Under the pieces are notes generated by a model. That model did not search any database. It saw only the letters and a program-made list of their open reading frames with translations, and had not been told where the DNA came from. Shown here piece by piece: positions 33,889-40,887 of a stretch of DNA of 64,000 nucleotides. The stretch lies in contig UQKL01000015.1 of NCBI GenBank assembly GCA_900541695.1, positions 3,458 through 67,457 on the forward strand. Direction: 5' to 3'. This DNA comes from an uncultured Collinsella sp. (lineage in GTDB: Bacteria; Actinomycetota; Coriobacteriia; Coriobacteriales; Coriobacteriaceae). Position 1 is the stretch's first letter. Each line of letters opens with the position of its first letter. The position numbers were made by a program, and so were the translations under genes.

Positions 33889-35094
33889 ATGACCGCAACT
33901 GCACCCGCAGCACCCGCTAAGGTGTACTTCACCAACCTGCGCACACATGCTCGCGAGAGCCAGCTCGACAAGCTCAAGCGCCTCATTCGCCGCGCCGGTA
34001 TTGAGCAGATCGACTTTGAGAACAAGTTCGTCGCCATCAAGATCCACTTTGGCGAGCTGGGCAACCTGAGCTTTTTGCGCCCCAACTATGCCCGCGCCGT
34101 TGCGGATGTCGTGAAGGAGCTGGGCGGCAAGCCCTTCCTCACCGACTGCAACACGCTCTATGTGGGTAGCCGCAAAAACGCGCTCGAGCACATCGACACC
34201 GCCTACCAGAACGGCTTTACCCCGTACGCCACGGGCTGCCAGGTCATCATCGCCGACGGCCTCAAGGGTACCGACGAGGCGCTCGTCCCGGTCGAGGGCG
34301 GCGAGTACGTGCACGAGGCCAAGATCGGTCAGGCACTCATGGATGCCGACATCGTGATCAGCCTTACGCACTTTAAGGGTCATGAGCAGGCCGGTTTTGG
34401 CGGCGCCATGAAGAACCTGGGCATGGGAGGCGGCAGCCGTGCCGGCAAGATGGAGCAGCATGCCGCCGGCAAGCCGAGCGTCGATACCACCAACTGCGTA
34501 GGTTGCCGTGCCTGCGAGAAGATTTGCGCGCACAACGCTATCTCGTTTGACGATACCCGTGAGCGCGAGCTTGCCAACGGCAACACCCGCACGGTTCACG
34601 TGGCTGCCATCGACCACGATCGCTGCGTGGGCTGCGGACGCTGCATTGCGGCGTGCAACCAGGACTGCATCAAGCCCGACTATGATGCCGCGGCCGACGT
34701 GCTCAACTGTAAGATCGCCGAGTACACCAAGGCCGTCGTCGACGGCCGTCCGAGCTTCCACATCTCGCTCGCCATGGATATCAGCCCCAACTGCGATTGC
34801 CATCCCGAAAACGACACGCCTATCGTCAACGACATCGGCATGTTCGCGAGCTTCGACCCGGTCGCCATCGACCAGGCCTGTGCCGATGCCGTCATGGCAT
34901 CCGAGCCGCTGCCCAACACCGAGCTTACCGATAGCGCGGCCAAGATGGAGCACAACCACGAGCATCTGGAGGGCGATCAGGCCAAGGACCCCTTCTGCAT
35001 CACGCATCCCGACACCGACTGGCGCACCTGCATCGCGCACGCCGAGAAGATCGGCCTGGGCACGAGCAAGTACGAGCTCATCGAGGTCAAGTAG
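33889..35094 (+). CDS. DUF362 protein with 2x[4Fe-4S] ferredoxin domain
   Basis: 401 residues. The DUF362 fold (about 10-190) includes VAIKIHFGELGNLSFLRP and a conserved VISLTHFKGHEQAGFGGAMKNLGMG (split). A ferredoxin insert follows: CVGCRACEKICAHNAI and CVGCGRCIAACNQDCI, two complete [4Fe-4S] binding motifs (about 202-265). The ending returns to DUF362 (DPVAIDQACADAV). Proteins like this are widespread in anaerobes and thought to be electron-transfer or Fe-S proteins. The physiological partner is unknown. GAGGGG lies before the ATG at 33889, and TTGACT at 33816 could be a -35. The gene is monocistronic, closed by a bidirectional-looking terminator. Confidence 0.9.
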   Translation: MTATAPAAPAKVYFTNLRTHARESQLDKLKRLIRRAGIEQIDFENKFVAIKIHFGELGNLSFLRPNYARAVADVVKELGGKPFLTDCNTLYVGSRKNALEHIDTAYQNGFTPYATGCQVIIADGLKGTDEALVPVEGGEYVHEAKIGQALMDADIVISLTHFKGHEQAGFGGAMKNLGMGGGSRAGKMEQHAAGKPSVDTTNCVGCRACEKICAHNAISFDDTRERELANGNTRTVHVAAIDHDRCVGCGRCIAACNQDCIKPDYDAAADVLNCKIAEYTKAVVDGRPSFHISLAMDISPNCDCHPENDTPIVNDIGMFASFDPVAIDQACADAVMASEPLPNTELTDSAAKMEHNHEHLEGDQAKDPFCITHPDTDWRTCIAHAEKIGLGTSKYELIEVK

Positions 35095-35142
35095 CACCTG
35101 TCCATTGGACATATCAAGCGCTTTTGTAGCGCAACGTTAGCA

Positions 35143-35179
35143 AAAGCCGCCCGTGAGCACAGCGCTCGCGGGCGGCTTT
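35143..35179. terminator. Bidirectional terminator between DUF362 and hydrolase genes
   Basis: Arms AAAGCCGCCCG (35143-35153) and CGGGCGGCTTT (35169-35179) flank a partly self-pairing loop. A short T-run follows on both strands, fitting use by the plus-strand gene before it and possibly by the convergent gene. Confidence 0.85.
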
Positions 35180-35180
35180 C

Positions 35181-35304
35181 CGGAAGTATGCGGCAAATTT
35201 CGAGACCGCCGAGCACACGACATTTTTTGGCAACAAAACCCCTGATAAATTGTTGGTAAAACTGCGGTCTGGTCGGCAGTTCCAGATTTTGTCGCATACT
35301 TCCG
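35181..35304. repeat. Composite palindromic element 3
   Basis: CGGAAGTATGCG (35181-35192) pairs perfectly with CGCATACTTCCG (35293-35304). Inside it AGACCGC (35203-35209) pairs with GCGGTCT (35264-35270), and a core with CAACAA and TTGTTG surrounds AACCCCTGATAAA. The nested plan resembles elements 1 and 2 although the sequences differ. It lies between two convergent genes. Confidence 0.85.
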
Positions 35305-35345
35305 AAAATAGGGGGTCAGATAAAGCCCCAGACGTTGCTTTTTGC

Positions 35346-36311
35346 CTAAAAATACTCGTCGAGGAAGTCGTCGACCGTGTTCCAGTAGAGCTCGGGGTCA
35401 ACTTGCGCACTCTTGGCGTGGGTGGCGCCATGAATGGTGAGCTTTTGCTTGACTTTGCTGGCGCACGCGTCGTAGTTTTGGTCGAGCATGTCGTACGGCA
35501 CAAAGGTGTCCTGGTCGCCGTGGATAAACAGCATGGGAACCGTCGCGTGTTTGAGTTGCTCCACACTGCTCGCCTTATGGAAGTCATAGCCTGCGCGAAC
35601 GTTGCACACCAGGTTCGCCACATCGAGCAAGGGAAAGCTGGGCAAGCCGAATACGTCCTTGAGCTGCAGGGAAAACTCGTCCCAAACACTCGTATAACCG
35701 CAGTCCTCGATAATGCATTTCACGTTCGCGGGCAGAGATTCCCCCGCGACGTTCATGGCGGTTGCCGCACCCATCGACTCTCCAAAGACCAGGATGCGCG
35801 CCTCGGGGTCAGCCTGAACGATCCGCCCAATCCATGCAACGACATCGAGCCGCTCGGGCCAGCCCATGCCGATATAGTCGCCGCCGGAGCGCTCGTGGGC
35901 GCGGGCGGCGGGCGCGAGCACGTTCATGCCGCGGTCGTGGAAGCGCTTGGCGTATCGGGCCATGCCGATGGGCTCGCTGGTATATCCATGCAGGCAGACG
36001 GCGTAATCGTGGGTGTTCTCCGAGGCGGCAAAATACCAAGCGGCGAGCTCGGTTCCGTCATCTGCGGTGAGGCTGCTGCTCTTGCGGTTTTCTTTAAACC
36101 ATGCCCGCGCCTCGGTGTCCTCGGCATCCGGCTGCTCACCTTCTTTGTTGTTCTTGCTATCCTGCATCATCTTCATGGTGTACGGCGCTTGGGGGTTCAG
36201 GGCAAAGTCAAACAAAAAGTTGCCGGCAAATCCGAGCAACGTGACAACGAGCGCCAGCGCAACAACGACGGTTATCTTAAGCTTTCGATGGGGGTGTGCG
36301 CTTTGAGTCAT
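35346..36311 (-). CDS. Membrane-anchored alpha/beta hydrolase
   Basis: 321 residues. An N-terminal signal anchor (about 11-33) is followed by a short charged linker and an alpha/beta-hydrolase fold. The oxyanion-hole region is CLHGYTSEP (106-114). The nucleophile elbow GESMG gives S179, and D268 (HGDQDTF) and H298 (GATHAK) complete the triad. This matches the YqkD/BAAT-like 'alpha/beta hydrolase' group of extracellular serine hydrolases whose substrates are mostly unknown. The active site would lie outside the membrane. An AGAGGAG ribosome site precedes the ATG. A good promoter (TTGACG, 17 bases, CATAAT) with two copies of a near-palindrome indicates dedicated repression or induction. Confidence 0.9.
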   Translation of the reverse strand: MTQSAHPHRKLKITVVVALALVVTLLGFAGNFLFDFALNPQAPYTMKMMQDSKNNKEGEQPDAEDTEARAWFKENRKSSSLTADDGTELAAWYFAASENTHDYAVCLHGYTSEPIGMARYAKRFHDRGMNVLAPAARAHERSGGDYIGMGWPERLDVVAWIGRIVQADPEARILVFGESMGAATAMNVAGESLPANVKCIIEDCGYTSVWDEFSLQLKDVFGLPSFPLLDVANLVCNVRAGYDFHKASSVEQLKHATVPMLFIHGDQDTFVPYDMLDQNYDACASKVKQKLTIHGATHAKSAQVDPELYWNTVDDFLDEYF

Positions 36312-36331
36312 GCAGCGTTCTCCTCTAAGAT

Positions 36332-36390
36332 GTTAATACGTCAACAATTAAACGAAGCGCATTATGGACGTTCACCGTTGATGCGTCAAC
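36332..36390 (-). promoter_or_regulatory. Promoter with two GTTRATRCGTCAAC operator-like sites upstream of the hydrolase
   Basis: On the minus strand TTGACG (36389-36384) and CATAAT (36366-36361) are 17 bases apart, a standard promoter for the hydrolase. GTTGATGCGTCAAC (36377-36390) covers the -35. A second copy, GTTAATACGTCAAC (36332-36345), 12 of 14 identical, lies just downstream of the expected start site. The first copy is a near-perfect palindrome (GTTGA/TCAAC). One site on the -35 and one after +1 is the classic layout of a repressor operator pair. Confidence 0.75.
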
Positions 36391-36456
36391 AGGCAAAGAA
36401 TGGGTAAACAAAGGGTCACGTATGGTGCAAATTTCGCACGTACCTAGACGCTTTGA

Positions 36457-36462
36457 TATAGT
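36457..36462 (+). promoter_or_regulatory. Candidate -10 (TATAGT) for the haemolysin III gene
   Basis: TATAGT lies 36 bases before the ATG at 36498. TTCGCA at 36433-36438 is a weak -35 at 18 bases. GGAGG at 36482-36486 serves as ribosome site. Confidence 0.45.
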
Positions 36463-36497
36463 GTTGAGAACTCTTTACGTTGGAGGATGTAACCGGC

Positions 36498-37181
36498 ATG
36501 TCCGATTCGAGCGACAGTTCTAAGCCGCGACCCAAGACCGCGGCCGTTCCACACTACACGGTGGGCGAGGAGATCATGAACTCCGTCACCCATGGTGTCG
36601 GCTGCCTGCTGGGTATCGCGGGCCTGGTGCTCCTGATCGTATTTGCCGCCCTGCGCGGCGGAGGCCCGGCCCACATGGCCGCGGCGATTGTCTATGGCGT
36701 CAGCATTATCCTCGAATATCTAGCCTCTACGCTCTACCACGCGATTCAGCCCGCGCGCGCCAAGCGCGTGTTTCGCATCATCGACCACAGCTGCATCTAC
36801 CTGCTCATAGCCGGCAGCTATACGCCGTTTTGCCTCATCACACTCGCAAACGACGGCGGCCCTGCGCTGTTCTTTGCCGTATGGGCCATCGCCATTATCG
36901 GCATCGCCCTCGAGTGCTTTATGCGCGAGCGTCAACCGCACTGGGTAAGCGGCCTGGTCTACCTGCTGATGGGCTGGCTTGTCGTCTTTAAGCTGCCCGA
37001 GCTCGTGTCGCTGCTCAACCCCGTGGCACTTGCCCTGCTCGCCGTCGGCGGCGTGTGCTACACCGCGGGCGTGCCGTTCTATATCGCCAAAAACGTGCGC
37101 TATCTGCACAGTGTGTTTCACCTGTGGGTGCTCGCCGGCAGCATCTTCCAGTTCATGGCGGTGATCCTCTTCGTAATCTAG
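36498..37181 (+). CDS. Haemolysin III family (PAQR/HlyIII) membrane protein
   Basis: 227 residues, seven predicted helices. Family signatures are present: EEIMNSVTHGVGCLLG (about 24-39), ASTLYHAIQPARAKRVFRIIDHSCIYLLIAGSYTPF (split; about 78-113) and the C-terminal HSVFHLWVLAGSIFQF. The conserved His/Ser/Asp set of the PAQR metal site (S79, H83, D97 by my count, H203, H207) is retained. The name is historical, and most members are membrane proteins of uncertain, possibly ceramidase-like or homeostatic, function. The frame is open from a TTG at 36480, but the ATG at 36498 follows GGAGG by 11 bases and is preferred. Confidence 0.92.
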   Translation: MSDSSDSSKPRPKTAAVPHYTVGEEIMNSVTHGVGCLLGIAGLVLLIVFAALRGGGPAHMAAAIVYGVSIILEYLASTLYHAIQPARAKRVFRIIDHSCIYLLIAGSYTPFCLITLANDGGPALFFAVWAIAIIGIALECFMRERQPHWVSGLVYLLMGWLVVFKLPELVSLLNPVALALLAVGGVCYTAGVPFYIAKNVRYLHSVFHLWVLAGSIFQFMAVILFVI

Positions 37182-37290
37182 CGACCATGCCTGCGCGCCC
37201 GCGTCTTCGTTTGGGCGCCGGCGCAATTGCCGTATCCGTCATCAACGTTTTACCCTGACGCCCGAATCTTGGAGGTTCGAGAAACTCCCG

Positions 37291-38664
37291 ATGGACATAA
37301 CCATCTCCCTTATCACCACCCTTGTTTTGACCCTCATCAACGGCTACTTCTCTATGTCCGAGATGGCGCTCACCACGGCAAAGCGCGCCGTGCTGGAGCA
37401 CGAGGCCGAGGAAGGCGACAAGCGCGCCGAGCGCGCCATTAAGCTGGCCGCCGATTCCGACCAGCTGCTCGCCACCATCCAGGTCGCCATCACGCTCGTG
37501 GGCTTCGCCTCGTCCGCCGTCGCCTCGACGAGCCTGTCCGACCCGCTCGCCACGTGGCTCATGAGCTTTGGCATCGCGCCGCTCTCTGCCATCGCACGCG
37601 GCCTGGCGCCGGTCATCATCACCGTCGCGGTCGCCTTTGTGTCCATTGTGATTGGCGAGCTTGTGCCCAAGCGCATCGGCCTCGCCAACGCCGAAGGCGT
37701 GTCCAAGCAGGTCGTGGGGCCGCTTTCGGTGTTTCAAAAGATCGCCCGTCCGCTCGTGTGGCTGACCGGCGCTTGCTCCGATGGTCTGGCCCGCATCCTG
37801 CGCATCAAGAGCGCCGACGACCGCCAAAACGTCTCGGAGGAAGAGATCAAGTACATGGTCTCGGAGCAGGATGATCTGCTCGACGAGGAAAAGCGCATGA
37901 TCCACGAGATCTTCGACCTGGGCGACACCGTTGCCCGCGAGGTCATGGTGCCGCGCGTGGACACCACCATGTGCGAGGACGACGAGACGGTCGCCGACGT
38001 GCTGTCCGCCATGCGCCAGACCGGCTTTAGCCGCATCCCCGTCTATCACGAGGATCCCGACAACGTCGCCGGCATCGCGCACATCAAGGACCTGATCCAG
38101 CCTTCGCTCGACGGCAAGGGCGACCAGCCCATCGCCGACTTTTTGCGCGACGCCACCTTTGTGCCCGACACCAAGGACATCCTGCCGCTGCTGTCCGAGA
38201 TGCAGACCTCGCACGACCAGATCGTAGTGGTCGTGGACGAGTACGGCGGCACGGCCGGCATCATCACCATCGAGGACATCGTCGAGGAGATCGTGGGCGA
38301 GATCGAGGACGAGTTCGACCCCGACAACAAGTACCTCACGCGCCTTTCGCGCCGCGAGTGGCTTGTCGATGGGCGTTTTTCGTGCGATGACGCGATTGAG
38401 CTTGGTTGGCCGCTCGAGGAAAGCGATGATTATGAGACCATCGCCGGCTGGATTTTGGAGCTTTGCGACTCGGTGCCCGACATCGGAGAGGTGTTTGAGG
38501 TTGCGGGGTACAAGTTTAAGGTGCAGTCGATGCGTGGCCAGCGCATCTCGCTCATTCGCGTGATCGCTCCGGCCGAAACCGATAAGAAGGATTCCGAGCC
38601 CTCGGCAGATAAGCCGACGGCGTCGGGTGCGGGTTCTGCGGACCCGCACGACGGCGACGAGTAG
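37291..38664 (+). CDS. CorC/HlyC-type CNNM-CBS membrane protein
   Basis: 457 residues. A CNNM transmembrane domain occupies about 1-185 (with NGYFSMSEMALTTAKRAVLEH and VIGELVPKRIGLANAE, both split). A CBS pair follows (about 205-330: REVMVPRVDTTM, then FSRIPVYHE and VVVVDEYGGTAGIITIEDIVEEIVG), then the CorC_HlyC transporter-associated domain (about 345-430) and an acidic, variable tail. Proteins with this plan take part in Mg2+/Co2+ homeostasis or magnesium efflux. The only GGAGG upstream (37271-37275) is 15 bases from the ATG, longer than usual, yet no closer in-frame start exists. Confidence 0.92.
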   Translation: MDITISLITTLVLTLINGYFSMSEMALTTAKRAVLEHEAEEGDKRAERAIKLAADSDQLLATIQVAITLVGFASSAVASTSLSDPLATWLMSFGIAPLSAIARGLAPVIITVAVAFVSIVIGELVPKRIGLANAEGVSKQVVGPLSVFQKIARPLVWLTGACSDGLARILRIKSADDRQNVSEEEIKYMVSEQDDLLDEEKRMIHEIFDLGDTVAREVMVPRVDTTMCEDDETVADVLSAMRQTGFSRIPVYHEDPDNVAGIAHIKDLIQPSLDGKGDQPIADFLRDATFVPDTKDILPLLSEMQTSHDQIVVVVDEYGGTAGIITIEDIVEEIVGEIEDEFDPDNKYLTRLSRREWLVDGRFSCDDAIELGWPLEESDDYETIAGWILELCDSVPDIGEVFEVAGYKFKVQSMRGQRISLIRVIAPAETDKKDSEPSADKPTASGAGSADPHDGDE

Positions 38665-38688
38665 GGCAAGGAAGAGTAGGGGAGAGTT

Positions 38689-39534
38689 ATGGCAGGCCTG
38701 TTCAACATCCTTAAGGTCACCGTCAGCGAGGACAAGATCTGCGCGCATGTGCTGGTGAACCCCGGCATGCCGCTCATGACCTCGGAGGACATCGAGGCCA
38801 CGGCGCGCGTGTACTACCTGGTGCCCGCGATTGCCAAGCATCTGTGCCTGGGCGATTCCGGTCGCGAGTTCCAGGACTGCATGGGCCAGACCGAGCTTTG
38901 CCATCTGCTGGAGCACGTGACGGTCGAGCTCATGAACGAGACCGGTCTCGCTGGCAGCATTTCGTGCGGCCGCACTCGCGTGAGTGAGCACGATGAGCGT
39001 GTCTTTGAGGTCGAGCTTTCGTGTCCCGACGACGCGCTGGCCATCGGCGCGCTGTCTTCGGCGACCTTTATGATGGATTGGGCCTATCTGCATGCCGACC
39101 AGCCCGCTCCCGATGTGGACGGTACGGTCGCGGGCCTGCGTAACCTGGTACTGGGCATGCGTGCCGAGGCCGAGGGCAAGGACCCGCACGAGGCCGTCGC
39201 CGCCGCGAACGCCGAAGGCGAGGCCGGGGACACGACCGAGGGCGAGGCGCCTGCCGAGGTTGCCGCCGAGTCTGTCAACGATGCCCCTGCCGAGGCTGCC
39301 TCCGAGCCCGAGCCCGCGGAGCCTCAGGGCGTCCCGAGCTTTGACGACGAGCCGCAGGAGGTAATCGATACCGAGGGCGCGACCGCCGAGAGCCATGAGG
39401 CCCCCGCTGCCGTCTACGGTGGCGCGGCGACGGCTCCGGTTGCCCCCGCGCACGAGGGAGCGCTGCCGCTCGTTGACGGCGCCGGTGAGGACCCGGCCGC
39501 CACAGTGGCCATGCCTGCCATGCCGCAGGAGTAG
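38689..39534 (+). CDS. Stand-alone domain resembling the cyanophycin synthetase N-terminus, with acidic tail
   Basis: 281 residues. Residues about 35-150 resemble the N-terminal domain of CphA: HLCLG, then EFQDCMGQTELCHLLEHVTVELM with the HxxEHVxxEL-type segment, NETGLAG, then GRTRVSEHDERVFEVEL and an acidic helix. The ATP-grasp and Mur-ligase domains that follow in CphA are entirely absent. The remaining ~130 residues are a low-complexity Ala/Glu/Pro/Gly tail. The similarity is my own alignment by eye and needs a profile search. The gene lies 24 bases after the CorC-like gene, with GGGGAGAG before the ATG, and may be co-transcribed with it. Function unknown. Confidence 0.6.
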   Translation: MAGLFNILKVTVSEDKICAHVLVNPGMPLMTSEDIEATARVYYLVPAIAKHLCLGDSGREFQDCMGQTELCHLLEHVTVELMNETGLAGSISCGRTRVSEHDERVFEVELSCPDDALAIGALSSATFMMDWAYLHADQPAPDVDGTVAGLRNLVLGMRAEAEGKDPHEAVAAANAEGEAGDTTEGEAPAEVAAESVNDAPAEAASEPEPAEPQGVPSFDDEPQEVIDTEGATAESHEAPAAVYGGAATAPVAPAHEGALPLVDGAGEDPAATVAMPAMPQE

Positions 39535-39613
39535 GCTCACCCGCTTATCACCATCATGTACCTGCGCCCTTACCGTACGCAGATGAGCAAGACGGCAAGC
39601 GCTGTGCTGCGGG

Positions 39614-39619
39614 TATAAT
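39614..39619 (+). promoter_or_regulatory. Consensus -10 (TATAAT) for the YtxH/PRC operon
   Basis: A perfect TATAAT preceded by GGG sits 57 bases before the ATG at 39671. No clear -35 is found at 16-18 bases. Confidence 0.65.
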
Positions 39620-39670
39620 GGACAGCATTCAAACGGTGGGCGCCGAGGTGCCCGCAGGAGAGGAATGAAC

Positions 39671-40060
39671 ATGGGTAAGACTTTCAACTTTATCTCGGGT
39701 GCGCTCTTCGGTGCTGCCGCCGGCGCCATCATCGGCGTTGCCCTGGCTCCGCGCTCGGGCGCCGAGACTCGCGCCATGGCTGCCGATATCGCCAACGACG
39801 CCTGGGATAACATGCGCGACACCTACGAGCACGGTGCCGAGGAGGCCCGCGCTGCGGTCAACGATTTTGGCCCGATGGTCGACGCCAAGACCGATGACCT
39901 GCGTGCCAAGGTTGACCTTGCCCGCGAGCGCATGGACCAGCTGCGCGAGCAGCTCAACGACGCCATCTCGGGCGGTAACGTGACGCCCGCCGCCGATGTC
40001 GTGGTCGAGAACGCCGTCGAGGCCGACACCGAGGCCACGGAGCCTTCGACCGAGGCATAA
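39671..40060 (+). CDS. YtxH-like small membrane/stress protein
   Basis: 129 residues. A glycine-zipper-like helix near the N-terminus (FISGALFGAAAGAIIGVALAP, split; about 6-26) is followed by RSGAETR and a long amphipathic helix (about 30-105). This is the YtxH (PF12732-like) plan seen in general-stress proteins. An ATG at 39665 lies too close to the ribosome site (GGAGAGG at 39657-39663), so the ATG at 39671, seven bases away, is chosen. The stop overlaps the next start (TAATG), so the PRC-barrel protein is probably made from the same transcript. Confidence 0.8.
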   Translation: MGKTFNFISGALFGAAAGAIIGVALAPRSGAETRAMAADIANDAWDNMRDTYEHGAEEARAAVNDFGPMVDAKTDDLRAKVDLARERMDQLREQLNDAISGGNVTPAADVVVENAVEADTEATEPSTEA

Positions 40061-40815
40061 TGCGCGCCGGGGATTTTGTCGGCGCCAAGATCTATCGCAA
40101 GCCTACCGAGGATAAGCGCACCAAAAAAGACGGCACGCCGCGCAGCCCTAAAAAGCTCGGCAAGATTCACTTTCCGGTCTTTACCCCGGGCGGCACGCGC
40201 GTGGTGGGCTTTATGGTTCGCCAGTCCGATATCGCGGGTATGATCGAGCGCCCCGACCGATTTGTGGCGCTCGATGCCATTGGCGTCTACGAGGGCGCCA
40301 TCGCAGTTGACGACGTCAAGGGCACCTACGATGCCGCTGCGGCCAAACGCCTCGACATCAACCTGGACGATTGCATTATCTGGGTTGGCATGGACGTGCG
40401 CACGGAGTCGGGCGATGTCGTGGGCTATTGCTCGGATGTGGAGTTCAAGCCGCGTTCGGGCGTCGTGCAGACGTTCTACGTGACCGCCGGCACTGCTTCG
40501 AGTGTGCTGGTGGGCGACACGCAGATGCCGCCGACGATGCTGCGCGGCTATGCGGACGGCGCGATGATCGTTTCGGACGAGGTCAAGTCGCTCGGGTATT
40601 CGGGCGGCGCCGCCGCAAAGGCTGCCGAGGCAAGCGTCGTGGTGGGCGATAAGGTCAAGAAGGGCGCCAAGGTGCTCGATGACAAGGGTTCGGTCGCCGT
40701 GGACAAGGGCAGTCGCGCGTTGGGCAAGCAGCTCGGCAAGACGCGCGGTATGTTCAAGGCCTTTAAGGACGAATACCAAAAGGCGAGCGGGGGCTCGTCG
40801 AAAGCTAGTAAATAG
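40060..40815 (+). CDS. PRC-barrel-like protein
   Basis: 251 residues. Two stretches have the PRC-barrel look: GKIHFPVFTPGGTRVVGFMV (about 34-53) and the later MDVRTESGDVVGYCSDVEF (about 110-128). A charged C-terminal segment (about 195-251) is rich in Lys and Gly and carries no hydrophobic helix. PRC-barrels are small beta domains found in RimM, photosynthetic reaction centres and membrane-associated sensors. The coupling with the YtxH-like gene suggests a shared envelope or stress role. No enzymatic motif is seen. A compact terminator hairpin follows. Confidence 0.6.
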   Translation: MRAGDFVGAKIYRKPTEDKRTKKDGTPRSPKKLGKIHFPVFTPGGTRVVGFMVRQSDIAGMIERPDRFVALDAIGVYEGAIAVDDVKGTYDAAAAKRLDINLDDCIIWVGMDVRTESGDVVGYCSDVEFKPRSGVVQTFYVTAGTASSVLVGDTQMPPTMLRGYADGAMIVSDEVKSLGYSGGAAAKAAEASVVVGDKVKKGAKVLDDKGSVAVDKGSRALGKQLGKTRGMFKAFKDEYQKASGGSSKASK

Positions 40816-40836
40816 CGACGTTCCAAATGATGGGAG

Positions 40837-40866
40837 GCAAGCCGGAGACCTGTTGCTCCGGCTTGC
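40837..40866 (+). terminator. Hairpin after the PRC-barrel gene
   Basis: A perfect 11-bp stem (GCAAGCCGGAG at 40837-40847 with CTCCGGCTTGC at 40856-40866). The following TGCGTTT is only a partial T-tract. Confidence 0.75.
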
Positions 40867-40887
40867 TGCGTTTATGAGGGAGGGCAC

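Noticed and set aside
37153..39822. 889-codon minus-strand frame opposite the CorC-like and CphA-N-like genes
   Set aside because: Plus-strand genes have domain matches and start signals; the antisense frame has none.
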